From Strigomonas culicis (taxonomy: Eukaryota; Euglenozoa; Kinetoplastea; Trypanosomatida; Trypanosomatidae), in NCBI GenBank assembly GCA_000482145.1, contig AUXH01000300.1, positions 1-22,846 of the forward strand: a stretch of 22,846 nt of DNA. The letters are read 5' to 3'. Of the stretch, positions 7,355 through 14,362 are shown piece by piece (the stretch's first letter is position 1; each line of letters opens with the position of its first letter). Position numbers and translations under genes: made by a program. The notes under the pieces are model-generated. The model saw only the letters and a list, made by a program, of their open reading frames with translations. It did no database searches and had not been told where the DNA came from.

Positions 7355-8098
7355 TTACCATGACTCCAGTTGCCTCTGTCGCTCCTTCTTCTCCACAATT
7401 CCAAAATGGAGTACCCGTCGCAGCGTCGTAAGGGCGGTCCTATCACCGGAAGGGCTCCCATCCCCTCCTTTGCTACCGCTTTCATTTTCAATGCGGGGAA
7501 TGTCGATCATGTCACTGTCCGGCCCCGCTGCGCCGGTGGGGCCGTGCCTCTTCTCGCTAACCCCATCCGCATGACCCGTGCGCGCTCTGACCCTCTCATC
7601 ATCCGCTTTGTCGTATCGTCTGCGCTCGACCGCGAGGAGATGAGCGAGCACCAACAGTTGCGAGAGTATGATACGTAGCTGAGGCCGTGCGTCTGCCGAC
7701 GCACTGGGGCGGCGCTGCAGGCTCCCGCCGGGACAGTACAGGAAGAAGCCCGACTGTCGCTGCGTGTGGCTGTGCGTCGCTGGCACAGACCGGCTCTCCT
7801 CAGGGCTGTGAGTGCGCCCGATGCTGGGCGGGTTGCTGGATGCCTGCCTCGCCGTGCTCCTGCTGCTCGAAGCAGCCTGTCGGACGAGCATCCTGTTGCT
7901 GTTCCAGAAGAGAATGCTGCCGTAGCCCGTAGAACCCCCTTCGTTGCCGCCGCACCATGCCACAGGGGACGCAGGGTGCTTCCCACCCTTCGTGCTCGGC
8001 AGACAGTTGAGGGAGGTCTCGTGAAAGCCCGCATCTCCTTTTCCTCGTTTATCTTTTGATGAAGTTTGGCCCACATGGGCACTACACCCGACACCCAT
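7355..8098 (-). CDS. Orphan protein with N-myristoylation/palmitoylation-like start (247 aa)
   Basis: I do not recognise this protein. The ATG at 8098 is the first one after the strongest polypyrimidine tract in the window (8184-8235) and its AG (8160-8159), giving a 5' UTR of about 60 nt. Translation starts MGVGCSAHVG: Gly2 and Ser6 fit the N-myristoylation consensus and Cys5 could be palmitoylated, followed by a basic stretch (KDKRGK, 15-20). Residues 30-140 are Ser/Gly/Arg-rich and probably disordered. Residues 140-161 form an amphipathic or short hydrophobic helix (LRIILSQLLVLAHLLAVERR), and the tail (222-247) ends in a charged helix, KKERQRQLESW. Other frames in the same interval are also open, so the coding evidence is weaker than for the neighbours. 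It could be a lineage-specific membrane-associated protein or a decaying gene. Confidence 0.55.
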   Translation of the reverse strand: MGVGCSAHVGQTSSKDKRGKGDAGFHETSLNCLPSTKGGKHPASPVAWCGGNEGGSTGYGSILFWNSNRMLVRQAASSSRSTARQASSNPPSIGRTHSPEESRSVPATHSHTQRQSGFFLYCPGGSLQRRPSASADARPQLRIILSQLLVLAHLLAVERRRYDKADDERVRARTGHADGVSEKRHGPTGAAGPDSDMIDIPRIENESGSKGGDGSPSGDRTALTTLRRVLHFGIVEKKERQRQLESW

Positions 8099-8158
8099 CG
8101 GAGAGGCGGCACCGTAATACTGATACTGTACAGGTGAATCCCGGCAGGGCTCCACTCA

Positions 8159-8235
8159 CTGAATATGACATTTTGTAAGCGGTGGAAAAAGAAGGAGAGA
8201 GAGAGAGAGGGGAGGGGGGGAAAGAAGAGAGAGAG
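8159..8235 (-). promoter_or_regulatory. Strong predicted spliced-leader acceptor and polypyrimidine tract
   Basis: On the minus strand a 52-nt uninterrupted T/C tract (complement of 8184-8235, including CT repeats and a C run) is followed after 23 nt by the first AG at 8160-8159. It is the longest such tract in the window and lies upstream of the ATG at 8098, which is its main support as a gene start. Confidence 0.7.
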
Positions 8236-8388
8236 TCTTTGCGAGAAAGTAATACAGTAGGAAGTGAACCTTCTGCCAAACACAGAAATAGAAGAACATC
8301 ATTATTTCGCTCCGTACACGGAAGTATAGTATATTAACTCAATCCAACATTTATTTACGTGTAATCCTTTATGTTTATTTCCTACAAA

Positions 8389-9750
8389 TTACCAACCCCA
8401 GTCATCATCCTTGCCGTCGTCTAAAGGCGGCGACGTCCTCTCTACGGCAGCTTCCACCGACTCGCCCATTTCGGTGTGAATGTGTATTTGCTCGCTCCCG
8501 CTCTGCTCTGCCGCTGCGGGCGTGTCGCTGAACTGCGCCGGCGTGGCCCTCAGCCGCATTTGCGTGCCGCTCTTCGCTGTCTTCGGCATGTGCAAGGATG
8601 AAATTCTGACCTCCGCGGCGGCGGACGGATCCGTCGTGTGCCCATCCCCATCAACGTGCGCCAGCTGCTTGCGGCGGAGAGCCTCAACGGAGTATTTGCC
8701 GGGGAACAGCGTCACCGCCTCACTCCGTTCGAGTCCCTCCTCCGTGTCGAAGGACTTTGTAAGGGGCTTCACCACGACGCTCTCCTCGCGCGCAGTGGAG
8801 TGCACACCTGGGATATCCGGTGCGCTCCCGAAGGAAGCTGTCTTCACATGATCTCCGTGATTTGACGAATCCTCATCGCCTCTTGTTTTATGCTGAGACG
8901 GGCTCAGATGAAAGCGGCTTCCTTGACTCCGTGGACTCCGTCTCGCACGCCACACCCGCGAGGCAAAAAACGCGCCGATGACAAGCACCAGCACCAGAAA
9001 AAGGGATACACTGTTAAGAAACGAGGAATCGTTCTCCGGCTGGTTTGAGCTCGGTGTAATATTTTCCTCATCCTTTTTCGGCAATTTGGTCGTGGTGTAC
9101 TGCTCCTTACTGTTACCCGCTGCACTGCTGTCCGGCTTGCTGGTGGTGGTGGTGGCTGCCTTCTCGTCCGGCTTGCTCTTGCTGTCGCCGGCCGCACTGC
9201 TGTCCGGCTTGCTGGTGGTGGTGGTAGTTGTCTTCTCGTCCGGCTTGCTGGTGCTGGTGGTGGTGGCTGCCTTCTCGTCCGGCTTGCTGGTGCTGGTGGT
9301 GGTGGTTGCCTTCTCGTCCGGCTTGCTGGTGGTGGTGGCTGCCTTCTCGTCCGGCTTGCTGGTGGTGGTGGTTGCCTTCTCGTCCGGCTTGCTCTTGCTG
9401 TCACCCGCCGCACTGCTGTCCGGCTTGCTGGTAGTGGTGGTGGTTGCCTTTTTATCTGTTGTTGTCTTGGTGTCTGTACCTGAGTTGCCGGAGTCACTGA
9501 GTTGGACTGCACCATCGGGACGGCTTGTGCCGCCGAGAGTGTGAGGAGCACCGGTGGAGGCTATGGTGCTGAGGGGCTTGCCGGCCGAGCAGTTGTCTGA
9601 AATACACTCCGATGCGTATTCGGCTTCGGCGACACGAGCACTTAGGATGCAACAGAAGAGAAGCAGAAACGTAATGTAAAAGAGAGACATGCTCGACGAA
9701 CAGAACCCAATAGGAGCCATATCACTCTTAAGTGGAGAATGAGTGCGCAT
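8389..9750 (-). CDS. Mucin-like type I membrane protein with Thr/Lys/Pro/Asp repeats (453 aa)
   Basis: The layout is that of a surface glycoprotein. A hydrophobic signal segment lies at 21-43 (MSLFYITFLLLFCCILSARVAEA). A short Cys-containing ectodomain follows (C49, C54). Residues 92-222 form a repetitive stalk built from SKPDEKATTTT-like units and a longer SKPDSSAAGDSKS variant. One membrane span follows at 247-264 (SVSLFLVLVLVIGAFFAS), then a stop-transfer RVWRARR and a cytoplasmic tail of about 185 residues ending in DDDWGW. The Thr-rich stalk is likely to be O-glycosylated or phosphoglycosylated, as in trypanosomatid mucin-like and proteophosphoglycan proteins. The frame is open upstream, but the first ATG after the predicted acceptor (AG 9779-9778) is at 9750. 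ATGs at 9720 and 9690 are alternatives that keep the signal peptide. It lies between the orphan gene and the first CHAP gene. The partner or ligand is unknown. Confidence 0.85.
   Translation of the reverse strand: MRTHSPLKSDMAPIGFCSSSMSLFYITFLLLFCCILSARVAEAEYASECISDNCSAGKPLSTIASTGAPHTLGGTSRPDGAVQLSDSGNSGTDTKTTTDKKATTTTTSKPDSSAAGDSKSKPDEKATTTTSKPDEKAATTTSKPDEKATTTTSTSKPDEKAATTTSTSKPDEKTTTTTTSKPDSSAAGDSKSKPDEKAATTTTSKPDSSAAGNSKEQYTTTKLPKKDEENITPSSNQPENDSSFLNSVSLFLVLVLVIGAFFASRVWRARRSPRSQGSRFHLSPSQHKTRGDEDSSNHGDHVKTASFGSAPDIPGVHSTAREESVVVKPLTKSFDTEEGLERSEAVTLFPGKYSVEALRRKQLAHVDGDGHTTDPSAAAEVRISSLHMPKTAKSGTQMRLRATPAQFSDTPAAAEQSGSEQIHIHTEMGESVEAAVERTSPPLDDGKDDDWGW
9118..9447 (-). repeat. Coding tandem repeat of the mucin-like stalk
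   Basis: About ten degenerate units encode SKPDEK(A/T)(T/A)TTT, with two length classes: one carries an extra Ser-Thr (TSTSKPDEK), and the other is the longer SKPDSSAAGDSKS spacer, which occurs near both ends. At DNA level the plus strand reads repeated GTCCGGCTTGCTGGTGGTGG-like blocks. Near-identity of neighbouring units suggests recent expansion by slippage or unequal exchange. Confidence 0.9.
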
Positions 9751-10219
9751 AGTGGAAAGTACTGCTAAACAAAAATGCTGCAAATTGAAGAATAGGAAAT
9801 GATATGATACTCTACAAAATGAGAAGGAAAACACCACGGTGGGAAAAGAAAGACTGCATCTTCGTACAAAGCTAAGCCACATCATAACATGAAAGAAAGC
9901 CTCATTATGGTGAATCCAAAAGAGGAAAGAAAAAAGCAATGGTGTTTGTTGGTTCCATATCTCCAGATGAAAAAAGGAGACCCATATTCCCTATATGCTT
10001 TTCTTTTCCTGTTCAATGTTGTAATATTGTTGATTCTATAATTAAAAGTTGAAAATATGTATATTTATAAAGCAATGCTAAGAAAAAATACAGTGAAAAA
10101 AAAAGCAAACTGTATATAAAGCAAAGACAAAACCGGTGCTCCTTGGACCGTAGACATAGCGTCTCCCTGTGCTGTTCGAAGCAAAAGATATACGTACGCT
10201 CCGTATGACGTCTGTCTCT
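9751..10219. other. 469-bp spacer
   Basis: An AT-rich spacer that would carry the 5' UTR and acceptor of the mucin-like gene and the 3' UTR of the CHAP gene ending at 10220. Low-complexity frames continue through it, but they use AT-rich codons and have no supported start. I see no RNA gene. Confidence 0.5.
9778..9800 (-). promoter_or_regulatory. Predicted spliced-leader acceptor for the mucin-like gene
   Basis: On the minus strand TTTCCTATTCTTCAATTTGCAG ends with AG at 9779-9778, giving a 5' UTR of about 27 nt to the ATG at 9750. A second AG lies a few bases further on, so the exact site may vary. Confidence 0.5.
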
Positions 10220-11326
10220 TTATCCGTACCGCATCCAGCCGTATAGCGTCCCCTCCACGTCCACAAGCGTGTACACCTCCTTGCTCGCATCATAGACCAT
10301 ATTCACACGGCGAGAGTAGTTGTGGTACGGGGACGGCCACATCTCGTTGTCCCAATTCTGCTCCCCGACCAGCACGTACGGCGCGCTCGCCGCCGCCGCA
10401 CCGGCAGTCGTAGCACCGGCCACGAACTCCACCACCACCGCCACGTGGCCGTAGGGGAAACTGGGTAGCTCCCGCTTGTAAATGAGGATATCTCCGACGC
10501 GCGGCACGGTGTTGGTGATGTTTCCCATCGCGGACGACGGCGTCTGCTGAGCAGACTCGTAGTCTTTCTTTGTCATGGACTCAAAGCGGTGCAGCGGCAG
10601 CGTGGTGGCATCAGAGACCGTGTACACAATGGTCAGCGCCCAGATATCAGCAGCGCCGTTGATAGAGCCGAAGTAAGCCGGCACAGGGGTACCGACCAGC
10701 ATCCAGTACCGCCGCGCGTACTCCACACACTGCCATCGCAGACCCGCATAGAGGTTCTTCGCGCCGGACACCTTAATGACGCTGTCGTCCTCCGATATAT
10801 AGTCGCTGTTGCAGTTGCTATATGCGAAGACGCCCTGGTGAACGCCCATGATGCTGCCGAACTGCGTATGGCATGAGGACTGGTCCAGTGTGGTGCCACT
10901 GGAGCTATCGTTGGTGTCGACCGTGGCCGTACTGCCCTGGTAGTGGACACCGCTGTACAGCATGCCCACAATGATAATAAGCAAAAATAAAAGCAAGAAA
11001 ATGGAAAGGACCCACTTCATTAGCGTGCCGTAGACAGGATCATAGGTGGCGAAGAGCCGTCGCAGAGAGGTGGGCGAGCTCTTCGCGGCCACGCCGTAGA
11101 GGTACTCCCCGCCCTCACTGCCGCGCGTCTCGCCATCCACGTCGTCTGGCCCTCCCGGACTCGCCTTGAAGTAGTTGTCCTGCTTTGCTGTGATGGGCAC
11201 GCGGTCACCGGTGGAGCCGTACGGCCGGTCCTGCTGCCGCTCGCGCTCGTACACGCAGCGGAAGTGCGCATGCAAGGCATCGCCGTCCACAGCGGCGCCA
11301 TTTTTAGGATCTGCTATTCCTGACAT
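10220..11326 (-). CDS. Membrane-anchored CHAP-domain amidase/peptidase, catalytic residues intact (368 aa)
   Basis: This is the first of the three CHAP paralogues in transcription order. Residues 1-104 are hydrophilic, residues 105-124 form a membrane span (WVLSIFLLLFLLIIIVGMLY), and the CHAP module runs from about 152 to the C-terminus. It has Cys200 in LRWQCVEYARRYW, His294 in PYGHVAVVV and the GEQNW motif at 321-325, with the closing YTLVDVEGTLYGW segment typical of the glutathionylspermidine-amidase subfamily. All three sequons (N139, N269, N336) lie after the span, which suggests a lumenal or external domain. The frame is open up to 11467, but ATG 11326 is the first after the acceptor at 11417-11416, so I start there. 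It shares GTPVPAYFGS with the copy at 4832-5848. There is no synthetase domain. The substrate is unknown; glutathionyl-polyamine or muropeptide amide bonds are the family precedents. Confidence 0.9.
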   Translation of the reverse strand: MSGIADPKNGAAVDGDALHAHFRCVYERERQQDRPYGSTGDRVPITAKQDNYFKASPGGPDDVDGETRGSEGGEYLYGVAAKSSPTSLRRLFATYDPVYGTLMKWVLSIFLLLFLLIIIVGMLYSGVHYQGSTATVDTNDSSSGTTLDQSSCHTQFGSIMGVHQGVFAYSNCNSDYISEDDSVIKVSGAKNLYAGLRWQCVEYARRYWMLVGTPVPAYFGSINGAADIWALTIVYTVSDATTLPLHRFESMTKKDYESAQQTPSSAMGNITNTVPRVGDILIYKRELPSFPYGHVAVVVEFVAGATTAGAAAASAPYVLVGEQNWDNEMWPSPYHNYSRRVNMVYDASKEVYTLVDVEGTLYGWMRYG

Positions 11327-11953
11327 GTGTGCACGCACGTATATGTAATGAAATTCACACGAGTGTGCGATCTCTGACACACTGCCTTTTTCCTTCCTTA
11401 GGGAATTGTGATTGACTAGAAGGGTAAGCCAAGAGGAGAATAAAAAAGACGGATGAAGACAAAACAAAGCATAAACATATATATATGTGTGTGTGTACAG
11501 ATGGAGTGCGGCAGCATTGAGAAGGGAAACGTGTTATGAATATCGCCGCTACTTTTCAGTGTAATTTACCAACAAAACAACAACACGAACAACATCACTA
11601 TTAACTAAGACAGAGAAAGGGGGAATCACTTTTTTATTCCTGGAGTATTCATCTAATACGTGACATCACCACTCTCTTACTTATTATTTAATTATTACCA
11701 ATAGGAGTTGATACAAAGGGCACATGTTCATCTACGAACACATGCACAACAACAGTAATGATGACAGAAAACACTTCACAAGTCATACGGGAAAGAGTAG
11801 AAAGCAAAACAACAAAAAGAAAAAAATCCGCGTGTCTGGTATGCAGTTGTGGCATCACTACATGACTCTAGCCCACACGTACTGATCTTGCATTCTTCTA
11901 ACCGTACTTTTTTTTGTCCCCCTTTCGCTTCTCTCTCTCGCCTTGTCTCCTTC
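11327..11953. other. 627-bp spacer between a TFIIS-like gene and the first CHAP gene
   Basis: This is an AT-rich spacer marking the boundary between the conserved right-hand block and the CHAP-containing block. It holds the acceptor for the CHAP gene (11416-11470), a short AT/GT dinucleotide stretch at about 11476-11497, and the presumed 3' UTR of the TFIIS-like gene. I see no gene or mobile element. Confidence 0.55.
11416..11470 (-). promoter_or_regulatory. Predicted spliced-leader acceptor for the first CHAP gene
   Basis: On the minus strand a T/C-rich stretch ends in CCCTTCTAG, with the AG at 11417-11416. No ATG lies between it and the gene start at 11326, giving a 5' UTR of about 89 nt. 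This decides the start of that gene. Confidence 0.6.
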
Positions 11954-13474
11954 TTACGCCTCTGCCAGATTCCAGCGATTGCCGCACTTGCGGCAGAAGA
12001 GGATATCTGGATAGTTGTCGTGCGCCTGCACCGAGTAGGCGGCGCGCTCCGCCTCCTGCGACCCGCAGTTGGGGCACGCGTAGAGGGCCGTGAAGGTGCC
12101 GAACGAGGCGTGCCCGGTGGGCGAGGAGAAGTTCGCGCCGCCCAGCGGCAGGAAGGGCGTGAGCGGGGACTGCGGCGTCGGCGCGCCGTCCGCGGCCGTG
12201 CGCCGCCCGACGCGCACGAGGTCGGTGAGGTCGCTCGCGTGGTTCGCCACGTCCTCCGCCGTGAGCTTGCCGTCCAGCAGCCCGCGCCGCAGCTGCGTGT
12301 TGGCGGGGTTGCTGAGGGCGGTGAGCACCATACCGCGACTGTCCGCATCCTTCTCCGCGAGGGCGTCCTCCAGCCGCTTCGCGATGGCGCCGACGTTGAT
12401 GTCGAAGGGCATATCGTAGATCTCCTCCTCTGTGAAGGACTCGAAGATGAGCACGCCGACGTGGCCCAGCGCGGTGGTCTCGTCCTCGCTGCGCTCCCCC
12501 GCGCTGGCGGCGATGGAGCCCCGGTCGACCTCGCGGCTCTCGTACAGATCTTGCTGCACCGCGCGCGGCAGCAGCGCGAACCAGTACCGCAGAATCGCGT
12601 CCGCGAGCTCCCGGACGGGCTGTGTGAAGCCGCGCAGCAGCCGGCCGACCTTCGCCCCGATCTGCGTCTCCTGCAGCTGGTCGAGCCGCACGTCGCAGGG
12701 GGCGAGCGCGCGCAGCGCCTCCAGCAGTGGGGCCTCCTTCCCCTCCGGGGCCCCCTCACTACGCACCAGGTCGAGCAGCCGGTCGCCCGTCTCCTGCAGC
12801 GCCGCGTTCGTCGTGTACGTGCGCTCCTCGCCGAACTTGCGCATGTAGTAGTCCGCCGGGTTCGCCGCCTCCGCCGCGTCGACGTAGTCTTCTAAGTGCG
12901 TCTGATGCTTCGCGCGGTCGTGGCGGTGTCGCGAGCGGTGCGGGCGGTCGTCGTCCGCGTCGCTGTCATCCGTGTCGTGCGCTTGGCGCGCGGCGCGTCG
13001 GGTGGCTCTATTCTCGTGTTTCGCCAGCTCGCGCTCGCGCTTTCGGTCCTTTTTCCTCTTCTTCTTCTCCTTCTTCTTCTCCATCGTCTCCGAGTCATCT
13101 TCGTCCTCCCCCTCGGCGGCGCTATCGTGGTGGACGTCGGACGCCTCCTGCGCCGCGACCCCCTCCCCCGCCGCGCGGGCGGCGTCCATCAAGAGCGCCT
13201 CCTCCACTGCGGCGGCGCACTCCGCGTGCGCACGGCCGGCGGCCACCAGCGGCGCATCGGCCTCCTCCCCGAGGAACGGGCGGACCTCGTCTGGGTGCGC
13301 GGCGGAGGCGAAGGCGAGCGAGGAGGCGGTGGAGGGCAGGCACAGGACGCAGAGGTCGCTTCCCTCCGGCAGCTCCTGCCCCACCTCGGCGGGGTCTACC
13401 ACAACACTGGGCCACCAAGGGTAGTCCGGCTGCTTCAGCCAGACCAAGGACTGTAGGGGGTACTGCGTTGTCAT
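11954..13474 (-). CDS. PWWP-domain TFIIS2-like transcription elongation factor with atypical zinc ribbon (506 aa)
   Basis: This is a nuclear RNA polymerase II elongation factor of the trypanosomatid TFIIS2 type. Residues 7-70 resemble a PWWP chromatin-reader domain, with a YPWWP motif at 18-22. Residues 120-190 are a charged linker with a strong basic nuclear-localisation-like cluster (KKKEKKKRKKDRKRER, 133-148). Residues 247-304 match the TFIIS N-terminal LW domain (KVGRLLRGF, LADAILRYWFALL). About 345-425 is the polymerase-binding central domain. The C-terminal zinc ribbon has CxxC pairs at 467/470 and 494/497, ending CGNRW. The acidic Asp-Glu pair that TFIIS inserts into the polymerase active site is not present: the hairpin reads SVQAHDNYPDILF (481-493). 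It may therefore bind polymerase and chromatin without stimulating transcript cleavage. The ATG at 13474 is the frame's first. It is adjacent to its paralogue, matching the existence of two TFIIS2 genes in T. brucei. Confidence 0.88.
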   Translation of the reverse strand: MTTQYPLQSLVWLKQPDYPWWPSVVVDPAEVGQELPEGSDLCVLCLPSTASSLAFASAAHPDEVRPFLGEEADAPLVAAGRAHAECAAAVEEALLMDAARAAGEGVAAQEASDVHHDSAAEGEDEDDSETMEKKKEKKKRKKDRKRERELAKHENRATRRAARQAHDTDDSDADDDRPHRSRHRHDRAKHQTHLEDYVDAAEAANPADYYMRKFGEERTYTTNAALQETGDRLLDLVRSEGAPEGKEAPLLEALRALAPCDVRLDQLQETQIGAKVGRLLRGFTQPVRELADAILRYWFALLPRAVQQDLYESREVDRGSIAASAGERSEDETTALGHVGVLIFESFTEEEIYDMPFDINVGAIAKRLEDALAEKDADSRGMVLTALSNPANTQLRRGLLDGKLTAEDVANHASDLTDLVRVGRRTAADGAPTPQSPLTPFLPLGGANFSSPTGHASFGTFTALYACPNCGSQEAERAAYSVQAHDNYPDILFCRKCGNRWNLAEA

Positions 13475-14362
13475 GAAAGAGGTACTACCGTGGAATGGAG
13501 TGGATATGTTTACAGTTACAGAGTAAGGCAGAGGGTCCGATTGAGGCTGGAGATCACAGTCGAGGGATTATATGGTGTTATCGTGGGTACTCTTGTCAAG
13601 ATAAGAATGGGGTAAACGCAGGGGTATAAAGCCAAGTAGAGCACTAACGTTATTCAACGTAAAGGTGACCTTCCTTTCGCGTTTTTTTTTTGGTCCCTAT
13701 AGGTGCGCGTGTGCGTATAGAGATATCTATATTCTACTAAGTGAGCAATTGTTTGGCAAAGGAGAAACGAAGAGAAGAGTGGGGTGTGAAGAGATGATGA
13801 TACAGGGCGGCATTACACACCCGGTGAAGTCGAGATAACACCAAAAAAAAACAAAAAAAATCTTTCTCGACTACAAACTATTTGGCCTATATCGAAACAT
13901 ACATATAATTAGGGTTATGTATATCAAGTTCATGCATATTAATCATCAACCATTTTAAGCTCTCCAGGCATAATTCGAAGTGCATACATGAGATTATGAA
14001 AAGGCGAATACAACAACTAAAAAAGAAAAGAAGAAACAAAACTCGTGTACTCGATACGATGTACCCGCGCACACTTATACACAAACAGACACAGTGAGGG
14101 AGAGAGTGTGCTCGCAATTTCTTTGCTTCCTTCACAGGGTTCTCTCCTCCATGCGGTCTCTCTTTCCTTTTCCTTTTATTCTTCATATGAAAGTATACTA
14201 TCGAAGTATGTACAGAAAACAATATATGGATACGCGTGTCTAGGCTCACTTTATAACAACTACGGGCATCGCCAACAGTTTTCAACAACGAATCATTTCC
14301 TCTTTTCCTTTTTTTTCTCCTTTTGTTTTCTTCGAATCATACAGCATGACTCTTTCTCTCTA
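13475..14362. other. 888-bp spacer between the two TFIIS2-like genes
   Basis: This is the longest gene-free stretch in the window. It is AT-rich and contains the 5' region of the atypical TFIIS2 gene and the 3' UTR of its paralogue. There are A/T runs near 13681-13691 and 13840-13860. A minus-strand frame at 13887-14288 encodes a Phe/Ser/Leu/Lys-rich string with AT-rich codons and looks like chance. I find no tRNA-like fold or box pair by eye. Confidence 0.5.

Noticed and set aside
7507..8283. Alternative 258-codon minus-strand frame overlapping the orphan gene
   Set aside because: Its 5' part lies inside the polypyrimidine tract, and its first ATG after the AG (8076) comes after the one at 8098. 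Not fully excluded.
9118..9447. CRISPR-like or satellite array
   Set aside because: The repeats have no unique spacers, keep a single reading frame and encode a mucin-like stalk inside a longer gene.
4832..11326. Full-length trypanothione or glutathionylspermidine synthetase
   Set aside because: Only the CHAP amidase-like module is present; no ATP-grasp synthetase domain follows in any of the three genes.
13475..14362. Strand switch, tRNA or small RNA gene in the longest spacer
   Set aside because: Genes on both sides run in the same direction, and I found no tRNA A/B box pair or cloverleaf by eye on either strand.
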